Shown one piece after another: positions 1 through 7,329 of a stretch of DNA of 64,000 nucleotides. Below the pieces are notes generated by a model. It had not been told where the DNA came from. It searched no databases and worked only from the letters and a program-made list of their open reading frames with translations. Source of the DNA: Rickettsiales bacterium. GTDB lineage: Bacteria; Bacteroidota; Bacteroidia; Cytophagales; Cyclobacteriaceae. The translations under genes were made by a program, and so were the position numbers. Every line of letters starts with the position of its first letter. Position 1 is the first letter of the stretch. The stretch is from contig PBTY01000081.1 of the NCBI GenBank assembly GCA_002729235.1, positions 1 through 64,000 on the forward strand, given 5' to 3'.

Positions 1-1289
1 ATAACACTGGTACCTCGATTACGAGTGACCAAACGGAAGTCATTGATTTCGGGAGTGCTCTTCAGGGAAGTGATCTGGTTCAGACGTTTGCCATCGAGAA
101 TACAGGAACTGCAGACTTATCCATTTCGGACATCACTTCAAGTGATCCATCTTTTACGCTTTCTAGCTCTATTGAGATCATCGCACCCGGAGCTACAGAG
201 ACCTTCACAGTTACTTTATCTGGATCCACGGCTGGTTCTTTTACTGCAGACATCACCATCACCAATGACGATGCAGATGAAGGTGTATTTGTCTTTCCGG
301 TAACTGGAGAGATTTCAATTGCTCCACAACCGGCTATGGAACTTTATTATGGTGTGAGTGATCCAGGTGAATTAATATTAGAAAACTCAACGGTTGAGCT
401 AGGTAATTTGATACAGGGTGCGGGCTTAGAATTCCAATTTGCCATAGTTAATTCAGGAACAGCGAAACTGGATATTAGCTCCATCAATACCAATCCTTCA
501 GTTCCGGTTCATTCTTCTCTTAATGAAGTGCTGCCTGGTGAATCTGGTACTTTTTCAGTGCTTTTGGATGATGTGGATGATGGTGGGTTTTCTATTAGGA
601 TCACTATAGATTCTAATGATCCAATCGTCGAGGTGTTCGAATTTTTAGTCACAGGGTTTATCGAGTTGGAGGAAGTAGAGGTAGTTGATAACATCACAGA
701 TGAAACCATCATGACAAATGCTACGGTAGACTTTGGTAGCACTCAATTGGGTAGTCCAGTTGCACGTTCATTTACTTTATTCAACCCCTCCACGCTAGAG
801 ACTCTGGAAATCGAGGAAATGATCATTGAGTCCGATGGGTTTGAACTCATTGAAGAACCAACATCCATTCCCCCTCAATCGTCTGTCGAACTTGAAATTC
901 AACTATTAGCGAATTGGGAAGGTTCGAATACTGCAGAACTATCCATAGCAAGCAATTTCGCCGACTTCAAGCTGTATCTGGTAGGTGAGGTCACTCCAGA
1001 AACATCATCAATAGAAGTCTACAACGTACTCACCCCAAATGGAGATGGGAGACATGATTTTTTCAAAATTGCCGGGATAACTAATTATCCGTCCAACGAG
1101 GTAGCCATTTTCAACAGGGCAGGAACGCTGGTGTATCGTGCTAGTGCATATGATAATGAAACTACACGATTTGATGGAATAGGCAATCAAGGTAGGAGTG
1201 GTCCACTTGAACCGGGAGCCTATTACTATGTCATCAAGCTGGGGAATGGCGAAAACAAATTAGGGTTCATACAAATTTTAAGAAATTAA
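1..1289 (+). CDS. T9SS type B surface protein with HYDIN-like repeats, 3' part only
   Basis: The reading frame is open from base 3 and has no start in the window, so this is the C-terminal ~428 residues of a larger protein. Three or more repeats of about 100 residues resemble the choice-of-anchor D / ASPM-SPD-2-Hydin Ig-like fold (pattern: ...VxFGxxxxGxxxxxxFxIxNxGxAxLxI...). The last ~85 residues form a gliding-motility/CHU_C domain, with the signature NVLTPNGDG and an ending KLGFIQILRN. That domain directs export through the type IX secretion system and anchoring at the cell surface. The stop codon abuts the ATG of the PorP/SprF gene, an arrangement typical of type B cargo with its dedicated partner. 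Its ligand is unknown. Confidence 0.85.
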   Translation, partial: NTGTSITSDQTEVIDFGSALQGSDLVQTFAIENTGTADLSISDITSSDPSFTLSSSIEIIAPGATETFTVTLSGSTAGSFTADITITNDDADEGVFVFPVTGEISIAPQPAMELYYGVSDPGELILENSTVELGNLIQGAGLEFQFAIVNSGTAKLDISSINTNPSVPVHSSLNEVLPGESGTFSVLLDDVDDGGFSIRITIDSNDPIVEVFEFLVTGFIELEEVEVVDNITDETIMTNATVDFGSTQLGSPVARSFTLFNPSTLETLEIEEMIIESDGFELIEEPTSIPPQSSVELEIQLLANWEGSNTAELSIASNFADFKLYLVGEVTPETSSIEVYNVLTPNGDGRHDFFKIAGITNYPSNEVAIFNRAGTLVYRASAYDNETTRFDGIGNQGRSGPLEPGAYYYVIKLGNGENKLGFIQILRN

Positions 1290-2192
1290 ATGATGAGATC
1301 GGTTTTAATAATCTTAGCGCTTGTGCTGTCAGGTGCTATTTATGGTCAGAATGTTTTACCTCCACACCTTTATTTGATGAACCAAACTATGTTGAATCCT
1401 GCTTATGCAGGAATGCATGACAATGCCAACCTTACGGCCATCAGTCGAGGGCAATGGGTTGGAATGGATGGTGCACCGTTCACACATACATTGGTGGGGT
1501 CCAGTTCCTTGTCTCACCACAGTGCCGCTGGCTTTTCATTAGTCAAGGATAGTTATGGGATCAATTCAGATACCGAAATAAAGATCCATTACAGCTATCG
1601 CATAGAAATGCTCAATTCGGTATTCTCACTTGGACTTCAGGGAGGGATGATTAATTATAAACAAGATCCTTCCAGGCTGGATGTAGAGTTATCAGATGAT
1701 CCATTAGTTCATAACGCCAAAGCTTCTTTTTCCAGTCCCACATTTGGTTTCGGAATGATGTATAAATCTGACCGCCTTTATCTGGGGCTGGGAGTGCCAA
1801 GAATTACAGGGACTCAATTAAAAACGGAAGAAATATTTACTAAAACAGTAACTCCTGTTTATAATTTATCTGGTGGATTCTTTATCCATCTTCTGAATGG
1901 ACTGATGGTGAAACCTTCATTCTTGCTGAGCTATCAGGACGAGGAATTGCTCACAGATATCAATGCCCAACTACAAGTCGGTAATAAGGTATGGCTTGGA
2001 GCATCCTTGCGAAATTTGAAGTCTCCAGGGATCAATCTCATTTTTACAGAAGACGATGTGTTTCACCTTGGTTATTCTTATCAGATTCCTGTCAATGAAT
2101 TTGAGTTGTCAAGTTTTGGAACACATGAGCTCATCGTGTCTATCGATATGAAGTTTAGCAAGCGACAAAGCTTAGATCGGAGATATTTTTAG
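1290..2192 (+). CDS. PorP/SprF family type IX secretion membrane protein
   Basis: This 300-residue protein has an N-terminal signal peptide (cleavage likely after IYGQ) and the family's opening signature, LYLMNQTMLNPAYAG. The rest is rich in alternating aromatic/glycine beta strands, as expected of an outer-membrane barrel. PorP/SprF paralogues help export or anchor type B T9SS cargo. The gene begins immediately after the stop codon of the upstream cargo gene, so the two are almost certainly co-transcribed and act together. Two adjacent ATG codons are present at 1290 and 1293; the first is chosen. Length is normal for the family. Confidence 0.9.
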   Translation: MMRSVLIILALVLSGAIYGQNVLPPHLYLMNQTMLNPAYAGMHDNANLTAISRGQWVGMDGAPFTHTLVGSSSLSHHSAAGFSLVKDSYGINSDTEIKIHYSYRIEMLNSVFSLGLQGGMINYKQDPSRLDVELSDDPLVHNAKASFSSPTFGFGMMYKSDRLYLGLGVPRITGTQLKTEEIFTKTVTPVYNLSGGFFIHLLNGLMVKPSFLLSYQDEELLTDINAQLQVGNKVWLGASLRNLKSPGINLIFTEDDVFHLGYSYQIPVNEFELSSFGTHELIVSIDMKFSKRQSLDRRYF

Positions 2193-2258
2193 GAGGAATT
2201 CTACCCTCGTTTTGCAAAATGGAAGAAGGATCAATTGTATTAGGTTGGAACATTACTT

Positions 2259-2296
2259 GTTGGTGACACCTGTCCGACCTCTGGCGGAACACCAAC
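2259..2296 (+). repeat. 38-bp palindrome-ended repeat, copy 1
   Basis: The element begins GTTGGTGACACC and ends GGCGGAACACCAAC, giving inverted 7-bp ends (GTTGGTG/CACCAAC). A second copy at 4426-4463 matches at 37 of 38 positions in the same orientation. It looks like a REP-type dispersed intergenic element. Confidence 0.8.
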
Positions 2297-2385
2297 GAAG
2301 GCAGAGGAAAAGGGCAGTTTGGTGTATTCCTGCTCAGCGCTTGTTAGATTTTAGTGCTTTATATTGTTGTCAAAACCTTAGTCAA

Positions 2386-2898
2386 ATGGAAATAGTAAAA
2401 GTTGGAGTTGATATTATTCTATCAGGTATTGGAATATTGGCAATATTAATATCAGTCTACACCTTGTTAGCCGTAGATTTTCAATCAAAAAGATTGAGTG
2501 AAAGACTGATGAAAATCGAGTTAATAAAGTTGTTGGAAGGGAACGAAGATTTGCTAGATGTTCACATGCAATCAAGTTCTCGTCCTGATTATTTTACAGT
2601 CACTATAATAAATAAAACATTCCTAGACTTAACCTTAAAAAATTATCAATTCATAGCTGTTGACACAACACAAAAGTTGAGGGTTAAGAATATAAGAGCT
2701 GTTAAAGAATTAATTCCAGTGATATTGAAGAAAAATGATCATGCGACGTTAAACTTTGATCAAGGACAACACTTATTTGATAATTGTCACATTGCCGTTG
2801 AGCTTTACTTACTCAGCGAGTTTAACCAAAAGATTATTTTCACTTATAACCATGAAATAGGTAAGGGATCAAGGTTGGCAAATACCAAATTTCTGTGA
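2386..2898 (+). CDS. Small membrane-anchored protein of unknown function
   Basis: I do not recognise this 170-residue protein. It has one predicted membrane helix at residues ~5-27 (VGVDIILSGIGILAILISVY) and then a soluble domain of ~130 residues with mixed strands and helices. The frame is open further upstream to 2212, but that extension runs through the 38-bp repeat and reads like noncoding DNA, so the ATG at 2386 is preferred. A terminator-like hairpin follows at 2994-3028. It lies at the edge of the accessory island and has no obvious functional partner. Its base composition is more AT-rich than that of the upstream T9SS genes. Confidence 0.6.
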   Translation: MEIVKVGVDIILSGIGILAILISVYTLLAVDFQSKRLSERLMKIELIKLLEGNEDLLDVHMQSSSRPDYFTVTIINKTFLDLTLKNYQFIAVDTTQKLRVKNIRAVKELIPVILKKNDHATLNFDQGQHLFDNCHIAVELYLLSEFNQKIIFTYNHEIGKGSRLANTKFL

Positions 2899-2993
2899 TC
2901 AGAAGTTTGAGGGATCTGGATCGTTTGCTAGCCTTAAATCAAATTCCACTGTATCAAGCATGGCGTTTGATTTTGTTTAAGTTTCCCCAACTA

Positions 2994-3028
2994 GATAGCC
3001 AAATCTCAGATTTGCGCTATCCCTTTTT
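2994..3028 (+). terminator. Probable intrinsic terminator
   Basis: Arms GATAGC and GCTATC (2994-2999 and 3016-3021) enclose a further AAATCT/AGATTT pairing. They are followed by CCCTTTTTG. It lies ~95 bp after the stop codon of the small membrane-protein gene. Confidence 0.6.
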
Positions 3029-3088
3029 GATTTCATAGTGCTAATCAGGGATATGGCTGGGTTTCTAGAATGTACAGAACTTTCATTT

Positions 3089-3100
3089 GCAGCTAAACCG
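3089..3100. repeat. 12-bp direct repeat, left copy
   Basis: GCAGCTAAACCG occurs here and again at 5321-5332, bracketing the minus-strand accessory genes. It could be an integration-site duplication or chance. Confidence 0.3.
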
Positions 3101-3121
3101 CCATGATTTGATCACAATATG

Positions 3122-4153
3122 TTATGCACTTTTTTCTGCCTCAACTAAAGGTTTAAACCATTCCCACATTTCTTCCAATGTCTTGAATTTGCGAGGGACA
3201 GGGTTGGACTCTTGAAAAGCCTCTTGAGGTGTCGAAGGTAGATAAGCATTGAAATAACTTTCGCTTGTTCTTCTTGGAAAATGAGCGAGAACAGAGTCAA
3301 AATATGAAGTTCCAAAGTCGTAATGGTGGCTATGTATGAAGCTTGACCATAACCTAGTTAATTCATCTTCAGAGCGTATGTCTATCATTTCAAATTGCTC
3401 CATATTACGACTTTCAACACTTCCCCAAGCTTTGCTCATTAATGAAACGGCTTCAACATCTGTAGCAGGAGCACCGTATCCAAAAATTGTAGTTCGAACC
3501 GTACTACTATCTTCACTTAACCAATATTTAACTCTATCCCATTCCTTTTTAATAAACTCATCATCGTTATAATTTTTTTGGCCGACTGGGTATAATAATT
3601 TAGTTGGTTCAAATAACCCACCGTTTGGTCGAGCAAACATTCCTGCAGGTCCACACCTTTTGTCTTCTGGACTATAACCTATAGCTACATTGCCATGCAA
3701 AAATGAAAGATGTGGATTCTCTCCGATATGATGATTTCGGCACCAAGCTTGGAATAAAAATGGATCCCAGTTAAACGTTGCAATTAAATCTTTAGACCGC
3801 AGCGACATTACGAGGTAATCATAAATTGTTGGCGTATCTGGAAGTTCTAAAGAACTGAAATATTGAAAAACTCTTTTCTCAATTTCAAGTATTTCATCAC
3901 TTTCGGGATTGTCAGAATAGAGGTTGCTATAAAGCTGTTCGAAATTATCAGACTTAAGTTCTTCGGGTAATATTTTAACAATATCAGTCAATCCAACAAC
4001 TGAAATTAAATTGTCCATTGACGGTAGCAAGTGTCCATTTTTTTCGGGGTTATTTAATGTTGAAGCTATACTCGCACCTGCGCCAAGAATAACCACATGT
4101 CCTCCGCCTCCTATTACCCTTTGAATACCTTGTTCCCTAGATAGCCCAGTCAT
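3122..4153 (-). CDS. SIR2-like family protein, possible NADase defence effector
   Basis: This 343-residue protein has a SIR2-type Rossmann fold. A glycine-rich NAD loop HVVILGAGAS lies at residues ~19-28. The TFNWD motif carries the Asn/Asp of the sirtuin-like site, and FLHGN supplies the candidate catalytic His. The zinc-binding cysteines of true deacetylases are not evident, so it resembles the bacterial SIR2 proteins that cleave NAD in phage defence (Thoeris ThsA, DSR, SIR2-Argonaute partners) more than a deacetylase. No TIR, Argonaute or other partner is adjacent, so it would act alone or with a distant partner. The gene is bounded by nearly complementary motifs: GTTGTGCAC just upstream of the ATG, and GTGCATAAC overlapping the stop. 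This is the layout expected of an integron-like cassette. Assignment to SIR2 is fairly sure; a defence role is inference. Confidence 0.7.
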   Translation of the reverse strand: MTGLSREQGIQRVIGGGGHVVILGAGASIASTLNNPEKNGHLLPSMDNLISVVGLTDIVKILPEELKSDNFEQLYSNLYSDNPESDEILEIEKRVFQYFSSLELPDTPTIYDYLVMSLRSKDLIATFNWDPFLFQAWCRNHHIGENPHLSFLHGNVAIGYSPEDKRCGPAGMFARPNGGLFEPTKLLYPVGQKNYNDDEFIKKEWDRVKYWLSEDSSTVRTTIFGYGAPATDVEAVSLMSKAWGSVESRNMEQFEMIDIRSEDELTRLWSSFIHSHHYDFGTSYFDSVLAHFPRRTSESYFNAYLPSTPQEAFQESNPVPRKFKTLEEMWEWFKPLVEAEKSA

Positions 4154-4175
4154 ATATAATGAAAAATGATTTCAG

Positions 4176-4187
4176 GTTGTGCACAAC
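4176..4187. repeat. Perfect 12-bp palindrome at the SIR2 cassette start
   Basis: GTTGTGCACAAC lies 23 bp before the SIR2-like start codon. Its GTTGTGCAC half is complementary at 8 of 9 positions to the motif at the gene's 3' end (GTTATGCAC on the plus strand, 3121-3129). This matches the R'/R'' relationship of attC cassette ends. A 10-bp perfect hairpin (4191-4200 with 4210-4219) adjoins it. Confidence 0.5.
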
Positions 4188-4208
4188 ATACGGATAAGTG
4201 ATAGCATC

Positions 4209-4349
4209 CCACTTATCCGCTTTTTGAATTGAGCTATTCATTTGTATTAATGTTTATAAATGGACAAGCCTTATTTAAACTACCTCCAAAATAACGGAAT
4301 CTCCTCCAAATCCCAAGGTTAGTATCTGATCGGCATATTCAGTTTCAAA
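4209..4349 (-). repeat. 141-bp duplicated block, copy A
   Basis: It aligns without gaps to 5119-5259, offset exactly 910 bp, with about 20 mismatches by hand count and a fully identical core of over 30 bp. On the minus strand each copy lies just upstream of an accessory gene. Confidence 0.85.
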
Positions 4350-4424
4350 GTGCTTTGAATAAGGAATAATTAAAGGATTATTGATTTCATTGGAAAAGTG
4401 CAGGTGCTGTGAGGTTATGATGAT
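4275..4424 (-). pseudogene. C-terminal fragment of an unidentified broken gene
   Basis: On the minus strand the frame reads ~49 codons (including PYSKHFETEYADQILTLGF) and ends GGDSVILEVV followed by TAA. No start codon precedes it. The upstream end is cut off by the 38-bp repeat at 4426-4463. The same tail recurs in block B at 5164-5262 with a lost stop codon, so the segment looks like a once-coding gene end that was duplicated. I do not recognise the parent family. Confidence 0.45.
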
Positions 4425-4425
4425 T

Positions 4426-4463
4426 GTTGGTGACACCTGTCCGACTTCTGGCGGAACACCAAC
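4426..4463 (+). repeat. 38-bp palindrome-ended repeat, copy 2
   Basis: Same element as 2259-2296, with a single C-to-T difference in the centre and the same orientation. It sits between the gene fragment and the 3' end of the small membrane-protein gene at 4511-5062. Confidence 0.8.
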
Positions 4464-4510
4464 AAAGGCAATAGAAAAATCCCATATGATTAACAGATTA
4501 GGTTAATCTA

Positions 4511-5062
4511 TTAACCAAATACTTCATCCATTTTGTCTCCAAAGGTCACAATTGAACTTGCTTTTCCCGGGTTTTCAATCATTTCTTTAAACGATAAATC
4601 AGATTGTAACGGTATTATCTTATAGGGTGATCTGGAAAAGAACACTGGATCAACAGAAGAATTTCCAAAATTAGAATGATCTGGGTCTATGGATTCCATC
4701 AAAATATACAGCTCTCTTTCAGGCATTTGATCGTTTTGAAAATATTTTTCGTCTAGCATGATTGCAGTATCCTTTTTGTTAAAAACAAGCTGAACTTCCC
4801 ATCCAGATTTAGGTGCTTTATGTTTGTAAAACCTCAACATTATAAAGCCAAGTAGCACTCCTGCTCGTTCGTGAGTAAGTTCGTAAATTACATCACCATT
4901 AAAGGAAAAGCATAGTGACCATCTCTGTCTTGTTGGAAAAGGGCCTTTGTGACGATCTTTCCAACCGATAAATGGTAATGCAATAATTAAGCTTAGCAAC
5001 CCCCACCAGCCAAACACTATGACTGAGATAACTACTATACCTATTCCAATTAAAGTTCTCAT
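4511..5062 (-). CDS. Hypothetical two-helix membrane protein
   Basis: I do not recognise this 183-residue protein. Two closely spaced hydrophobic stretches at the N-terminus (residues ~2-20 and ~21-33) probably form a membrane hairpin. A ~150-residue cytoplasmic domain follows, with no cysteine cluster or nucleotide motif that I can see. The ATG at 5062 places the first helix at the very N-terminus. An in-frame GTG at 5122 would add 20 polar residues but falls inside the 141-bp duplicated block, so it is disfavoured. The gene is flanked by the two copies of that block, as if inserted or duplicated with it. Confidence 0.6.
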   Translation of the reverse strand: MRTLIGIGIVVISVIVFGWWGLLSLIIALPFIGWKDRHKGPFPTRQRWSLCFSFNGDVIYELTHERAGVLLGFIMLRFYKHKAPKSGWEVQLVFNKKDTAIMLDEKYFQNDQMPERELYILMESIDPDHSNFGNSSVDPVFFSRSPYKIIPLQSDLSFKEMIENPGKASSIVTFGDKMDEVFG

Positions 5063-5118
5063 ATTGAGATTATTTACGGTGAGATTATGCCTGCCATCAT
5101 CCGAATATGCGAAACACT

Positions 5119-5259
5119 CCACTTATCCGCTTTATGAATTAACCCATCCATTTTTATAACTATTTAGAAATGGATAAGCCTTTTTAAAACTACCTCCAAA
5201 ATAACGGAATCTCCTCCAAATCGCAAGGTTAGTATCCGACCGGCACATTCCCCTTCAAA
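5119..5259 (-). repeat. 141-bp duplicated block, copy B
   Basis: Gapless partner of 4209-4349. It retains the shared gene-tail reading frame, but the TAA stop of copy A is changed, so the frame runs on to a stop at 5164-5166. Confidence 0.85.
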
Positions 5260-5262
5260 ACT
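5164..5262 (-). pseudogene. Second copy of the broken gene tail
   Basis: The minus-strand frame carries GRILTLRFGGDSVILEVV and then extra codons before TAA. An in-frame TGA lies a few codons upstream of the homologous stretch, so this copy cannot be functional. It is the degraded duplicate of the fragment at 4275-4424. Confidence 0.4.
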
Positions 5263-5295
5263 TCAGAACAACCGAACTAAATTGTTAATTGCAGT

Positions 5296-5309
5296 GTAAC
5301 AATTGTTAC
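5296..5309 (+). promoter_or_regulatory. Crp/Fnr-type site GTAACAATTGTTAC upstream of the hydroxylase operon
   Basis: A perfect 14-bp palindrome 52 bp before the start codon. A -7-like box TATCTTTA (5333-5340) follows after 23 nt. One of eight such sites in the sulfur region. Confidence 0.75.
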
Positions 5310-5320
5310 GATCCAGACCA

Positions 5321-5332
5321 GCAGCTAAACCG
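5321..5332. repeat. 12-bp direct repeat, right copy
   Basis: GCAGCTAAACCG, identical to 3089-3100, at the right edge of the accessory island. Confidence 0.3.
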
Positions 5333-5361
5333 TATCTTTATCCTATAAATGACGCATAAAG

Positions 5362-6255
5362 ATGAAAGAAATTATAGATGAAATCGTAAGTGGATATGTG
5401 GGCTATGCCAACTATCTGTGGCAAGAAATCACACATCCCGCATGGCACAATTATTTCTATTGGCTACTGGGAGTGTCCTTGTTCTTTTTGATGCTAGAGT
5501 GGGCCAAGCCATGGCGTAAGGATCAGGCCAGGTTCAGAAAGGACTTTTGGCTGGACTTCTTTTACATGTTCTTTAATTTCTTCTTGTTCTCTCTGATCAT
5601 TTACAATGCGGCTTCCAACGTAGTGGTGCATTTCTTCAATGATCTGTTAGCCTCCATAGGCATCCAAAACCTGGTAGCCTTTGAAGTGATGAGCTGGCCG
5701 ATTTGGGCGCACTTGTTAGTTGGGTTTGTCGTGCGAGATTTTGTGCAGTGGTGGACGCACCGTTTGTTGCATACCAGTCCACAGCTTTGGGAGTTTCATA
5801 AGGTACACCACTCAGTGGAGGAGATGGGCTTTGCCGCACACCTCAGATATCACTGGATGGAAACCATAGTATATCGCTCTATTGAGTACATCCCCTTGGC
5901 GCTGATCGGTATTGGACTAAGGGACTTTTTCATCATCCATATTTTCACATTGGCAGTAGGTCATTTCAATCACTCCAACATCAAAGTGAATCTTGGTTTC
6001 TTAAAATACATCTTCAACAACCCGCAAATGCACATCTGGCACCATGCTCACGACATGCCGGAGAGTCATAAAAACGGGGTAAATTTTGGGATCACCTTGA
6101 GTATTTGGGATTACCTTTTCAAGACAGATTACATTCCTTACGAAGGGCGTGATATCAAATTGGGATTTCCAGGAATTGAAGAGTTTCCTAAAGATTTTAT
6201 CCATCAAAACCTACATGGGTTTGTCAAGGAAAAGGATAAGTCGGTGAGCAGTTAG
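5362..6255 (+). CDS. Sterol desaturase / fatty acid hydroxylase family membrane protein
   Basis: This 297-residue membrane di-iron enzyme has the full set of histidine boxes: HRLLH (133-137), HKVHH (146-150), HFNH (201-204) and HIWHH (224-228). Several hydrophobic segments place it in the inner membrane with the boxes facing the cytoplasm. Family members hydroxylate or desaturate lipids or small hydrophobic molecules using O2; the substrate here is unknown. The gene shares the GTAAC-N4-GTTAC promoter element with the sulfur-oxidation genes and is followed after 27 bp by a DsrE-like gene. A role linked to sulfur or redox physiology is therefore likely but unproven. All ligands appear intact. 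Confidence 0.85.
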   Translation: MKEIIDEIVSGYVGYANYLWQEITHPAWHNYFYWLLGVSLFFLMLEWAKPWRKDQARFRKDFWLDFFYMFFNFFLFSLIIYNAASNVVVHFFNDLLASIGIQNLVAFEVMSWPIWAHLLVGFVVRDFVQWWTHRLLHTSPQLWEFHKVHHSVEEMGFAAHLRYHWMETIVYRSIEYIPLALIGIGLRDFFIIHIFTLAVGHFNHSNIKVNLGFLKYIFNNPQMHIWHHAHDMPESHKNGVNFGITLSIWDYLFKTDYIPYEGRDIKLGFPGIEEFPKDFIHQNLHGFVKEKDKSVSS

Positions 6256-6282
6256 TTCGCCGAAAACCATTACATTTATCAC

Positions 6283-6804
6283 ATGCGAAACATCATCATT
6301 AGTTGTCTTTTATTGAGCTCAGTGACGCTGGTTGCTCAGGATTTGGAGTATCCCATTATCAAGAAATACGGAGGAGTAGTCAATGTTCCGAATACCATCA
6401 ACCCTACAGTTGGAGGTAAGATGATCATTGATATCACAGGAACCGATGTGACTGGAGCTGGCACCAATAAGTCATTGGATCGGGTGGCACGATTGATCAA
6501 TTTGTATGGGCTGGCAGGTATTCAGCCATCCGAATTGGACATTGCCGTAATCATACATGGTGGAGCTACGAAAACGATCATTACCAACGAAGGATTTCAG
6601 GAAAAATATCAAAGTGACAATCCTGATTTGAGTCTCATCAAAGCACTGACTGACCATGGTGTGAAAGTGATGGTTTGTAGCCAGGCTTTGGCTCGGAGAG
6701 GTTTTAAAACCGAATGGCTCAATCCTGATGTAGGTCTTGCATTGTCCGCTTTAACCACCCTGGTGGAGTACCAGCAAAACGGTTATATCCAATTGATATA
6801 TTAA
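6283..6804 (+). CDS. Exported DsrE/DsrF-like family protein
   Basis: This 173-residue protein has an N-terminal signal peptide (MRNIIISCLLLSSVTLVAQ) and a DsrE-like alpha/beta domain. The conserved Cys lies in VMVCSQALARRG, the position that carries sulfane sulfur in DsrE/TusD relatives. The signal peptide points to a periplasmic sulfur carrier or binding protein rather than the cytoplasmic Dsr/Tus relay. It is probably co-transcribed with the upstream hydroxylase gene (27-bp gap, no promoter seen between them). Its exact partner is not known. Confidence 0.8.
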   Translation: MRNIIISCLLLSSVTLVAQDLEYPIIKKYGGVVNVPNTINPTVGGKMIIDITGTDVTGAGTNKSLDRVARLINLYGLAGIQPSELDIAVIIHGGATKTIITNEGFQEKYQSDNPDLSLIKALTDHGVKVMVCSQALARRGFKTEWLNPDVGLALSALTTLVEYQQNGYIQLIY

Positions 6805-6820
6805 CGTCCTGAGAAAATGA

Positions 6821-6868
6821 ATAAGGAGATGAGAACATGATATGAATCATTGATGCTCATTTCCTTAT
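6821..6868. promoter_or_regulatory. Long inverted repeat before the ArsR gene
   Basis: Arms ATAAGGAGATGAG (6821-6833) and CTCATTTCCTTAT (6856-6868) pair at 12 of 13 positions. They lie 28 bp upstream of the ArsR-family start codon. A further ATATGAAT / ATTCATAT pair overlaps the region. It could be an autoregulatory operator or a transcription stop for the DsrE operon. Confidence 0.45.
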
Positions 6869-6895
6869 ATGATCATGAATTCATATTTTTAAGGA

Positions 6896-7207
6896 ATGAT
6901 TGATTCAAAATCGACACTTTCTCCAGAAAAACTAGAAACAGCGGCATTCATTCTGAAGACCATTGCGCATCCCATGCGTTTAGCCATTGTCAATATCTTG
7001 AGAAATGTTGACCGGCTCTCTGTGAATGAAATCTGTGAGAAGCTTGGGGATGCGGATCAATCCTTAGTTTCACACCATTTGTCCAATATGAAACTCAAGC
7101 AGGTTCTCGATAGCAAAAGAGAAGGACGACATATCTACTATTCACTACGCCTTCGTGAAGTGCTCAATGTTCTGAACTGTATTGAGAACTGCGACGTTCG
7201 GTTATAA
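6896..7207 (+). CDS. ArsR/SmtB family HTH regulator, possible persulfide or metal sensor
   Basis: This 103-residue winged-helix protein has the ArsR core AHPMRLAIV, the recognition helix DQSLVSHHLSNM and the wing REGRHIYYSL. Cysteines at 47 (helix following LSVNEI), 95 and 99 could sense metals or sulfane sulfur. SqrR/BigR-type ArsR proteins that control sulfide oxidation also use two cysteines, although the exact positions must be aligned to tell. It stands between the DsrE gene and the sulfate-type transporter gene, and an inverted repeat lies just upstream. Being a stand-alone unit, it may repress itself and neighbouring sulfur genes. Confidence 0.85.
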   Translation: MIDSKSTLSPEKLETAAFILKTIAHPMRLAIVNILRNVDRLSVNEICEKLGDADQSLVSHHLSNMKLKQVLDSKREGRHIYYSLRLREVLNVLNCIENCDVRL

Positions 7208-7267
7208 TAAGGTAATTTCTTAAGTGCGTTGTATACCAGGTGGTTGAGACCTTATCGCAATTACTAT

Positions 7268-7281
7268 GTAACTTTAGTTAC
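7268..7281 (+). promoter_or_regulatory. Crp/Fnr-type site GTAACTTTAGTTAC upstream of the SulP gene
   Basis: The palindrome lies 48 bp before the SulP start codon. The -7-like box CACCTTTG (7304-7311) follows after exactly 22 nt. Confidence 0.75.
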
Positions 7282-7329
7282 GCTCTTCGGGATTGATCTG
7301 GAGCACCTTTGTAGCCAAACTATCTATTC

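Noticed and set aside
4191-4219. Perfect hairpin CGGATAAGTG/CACTTATCCG followed by CTTTTTG as a plus-strand terminator
   Set aside because: No plus-strand gene ends nearby. It is more likely part of the cassette boundary structure of the SIR2 gene.
5063-5122. Longer GTG start of the 183-residue membrane protein
   Set aside because: The extra 20 codons fall in the 141-bp duplicated block and place a polar leader before the first membrane helix.
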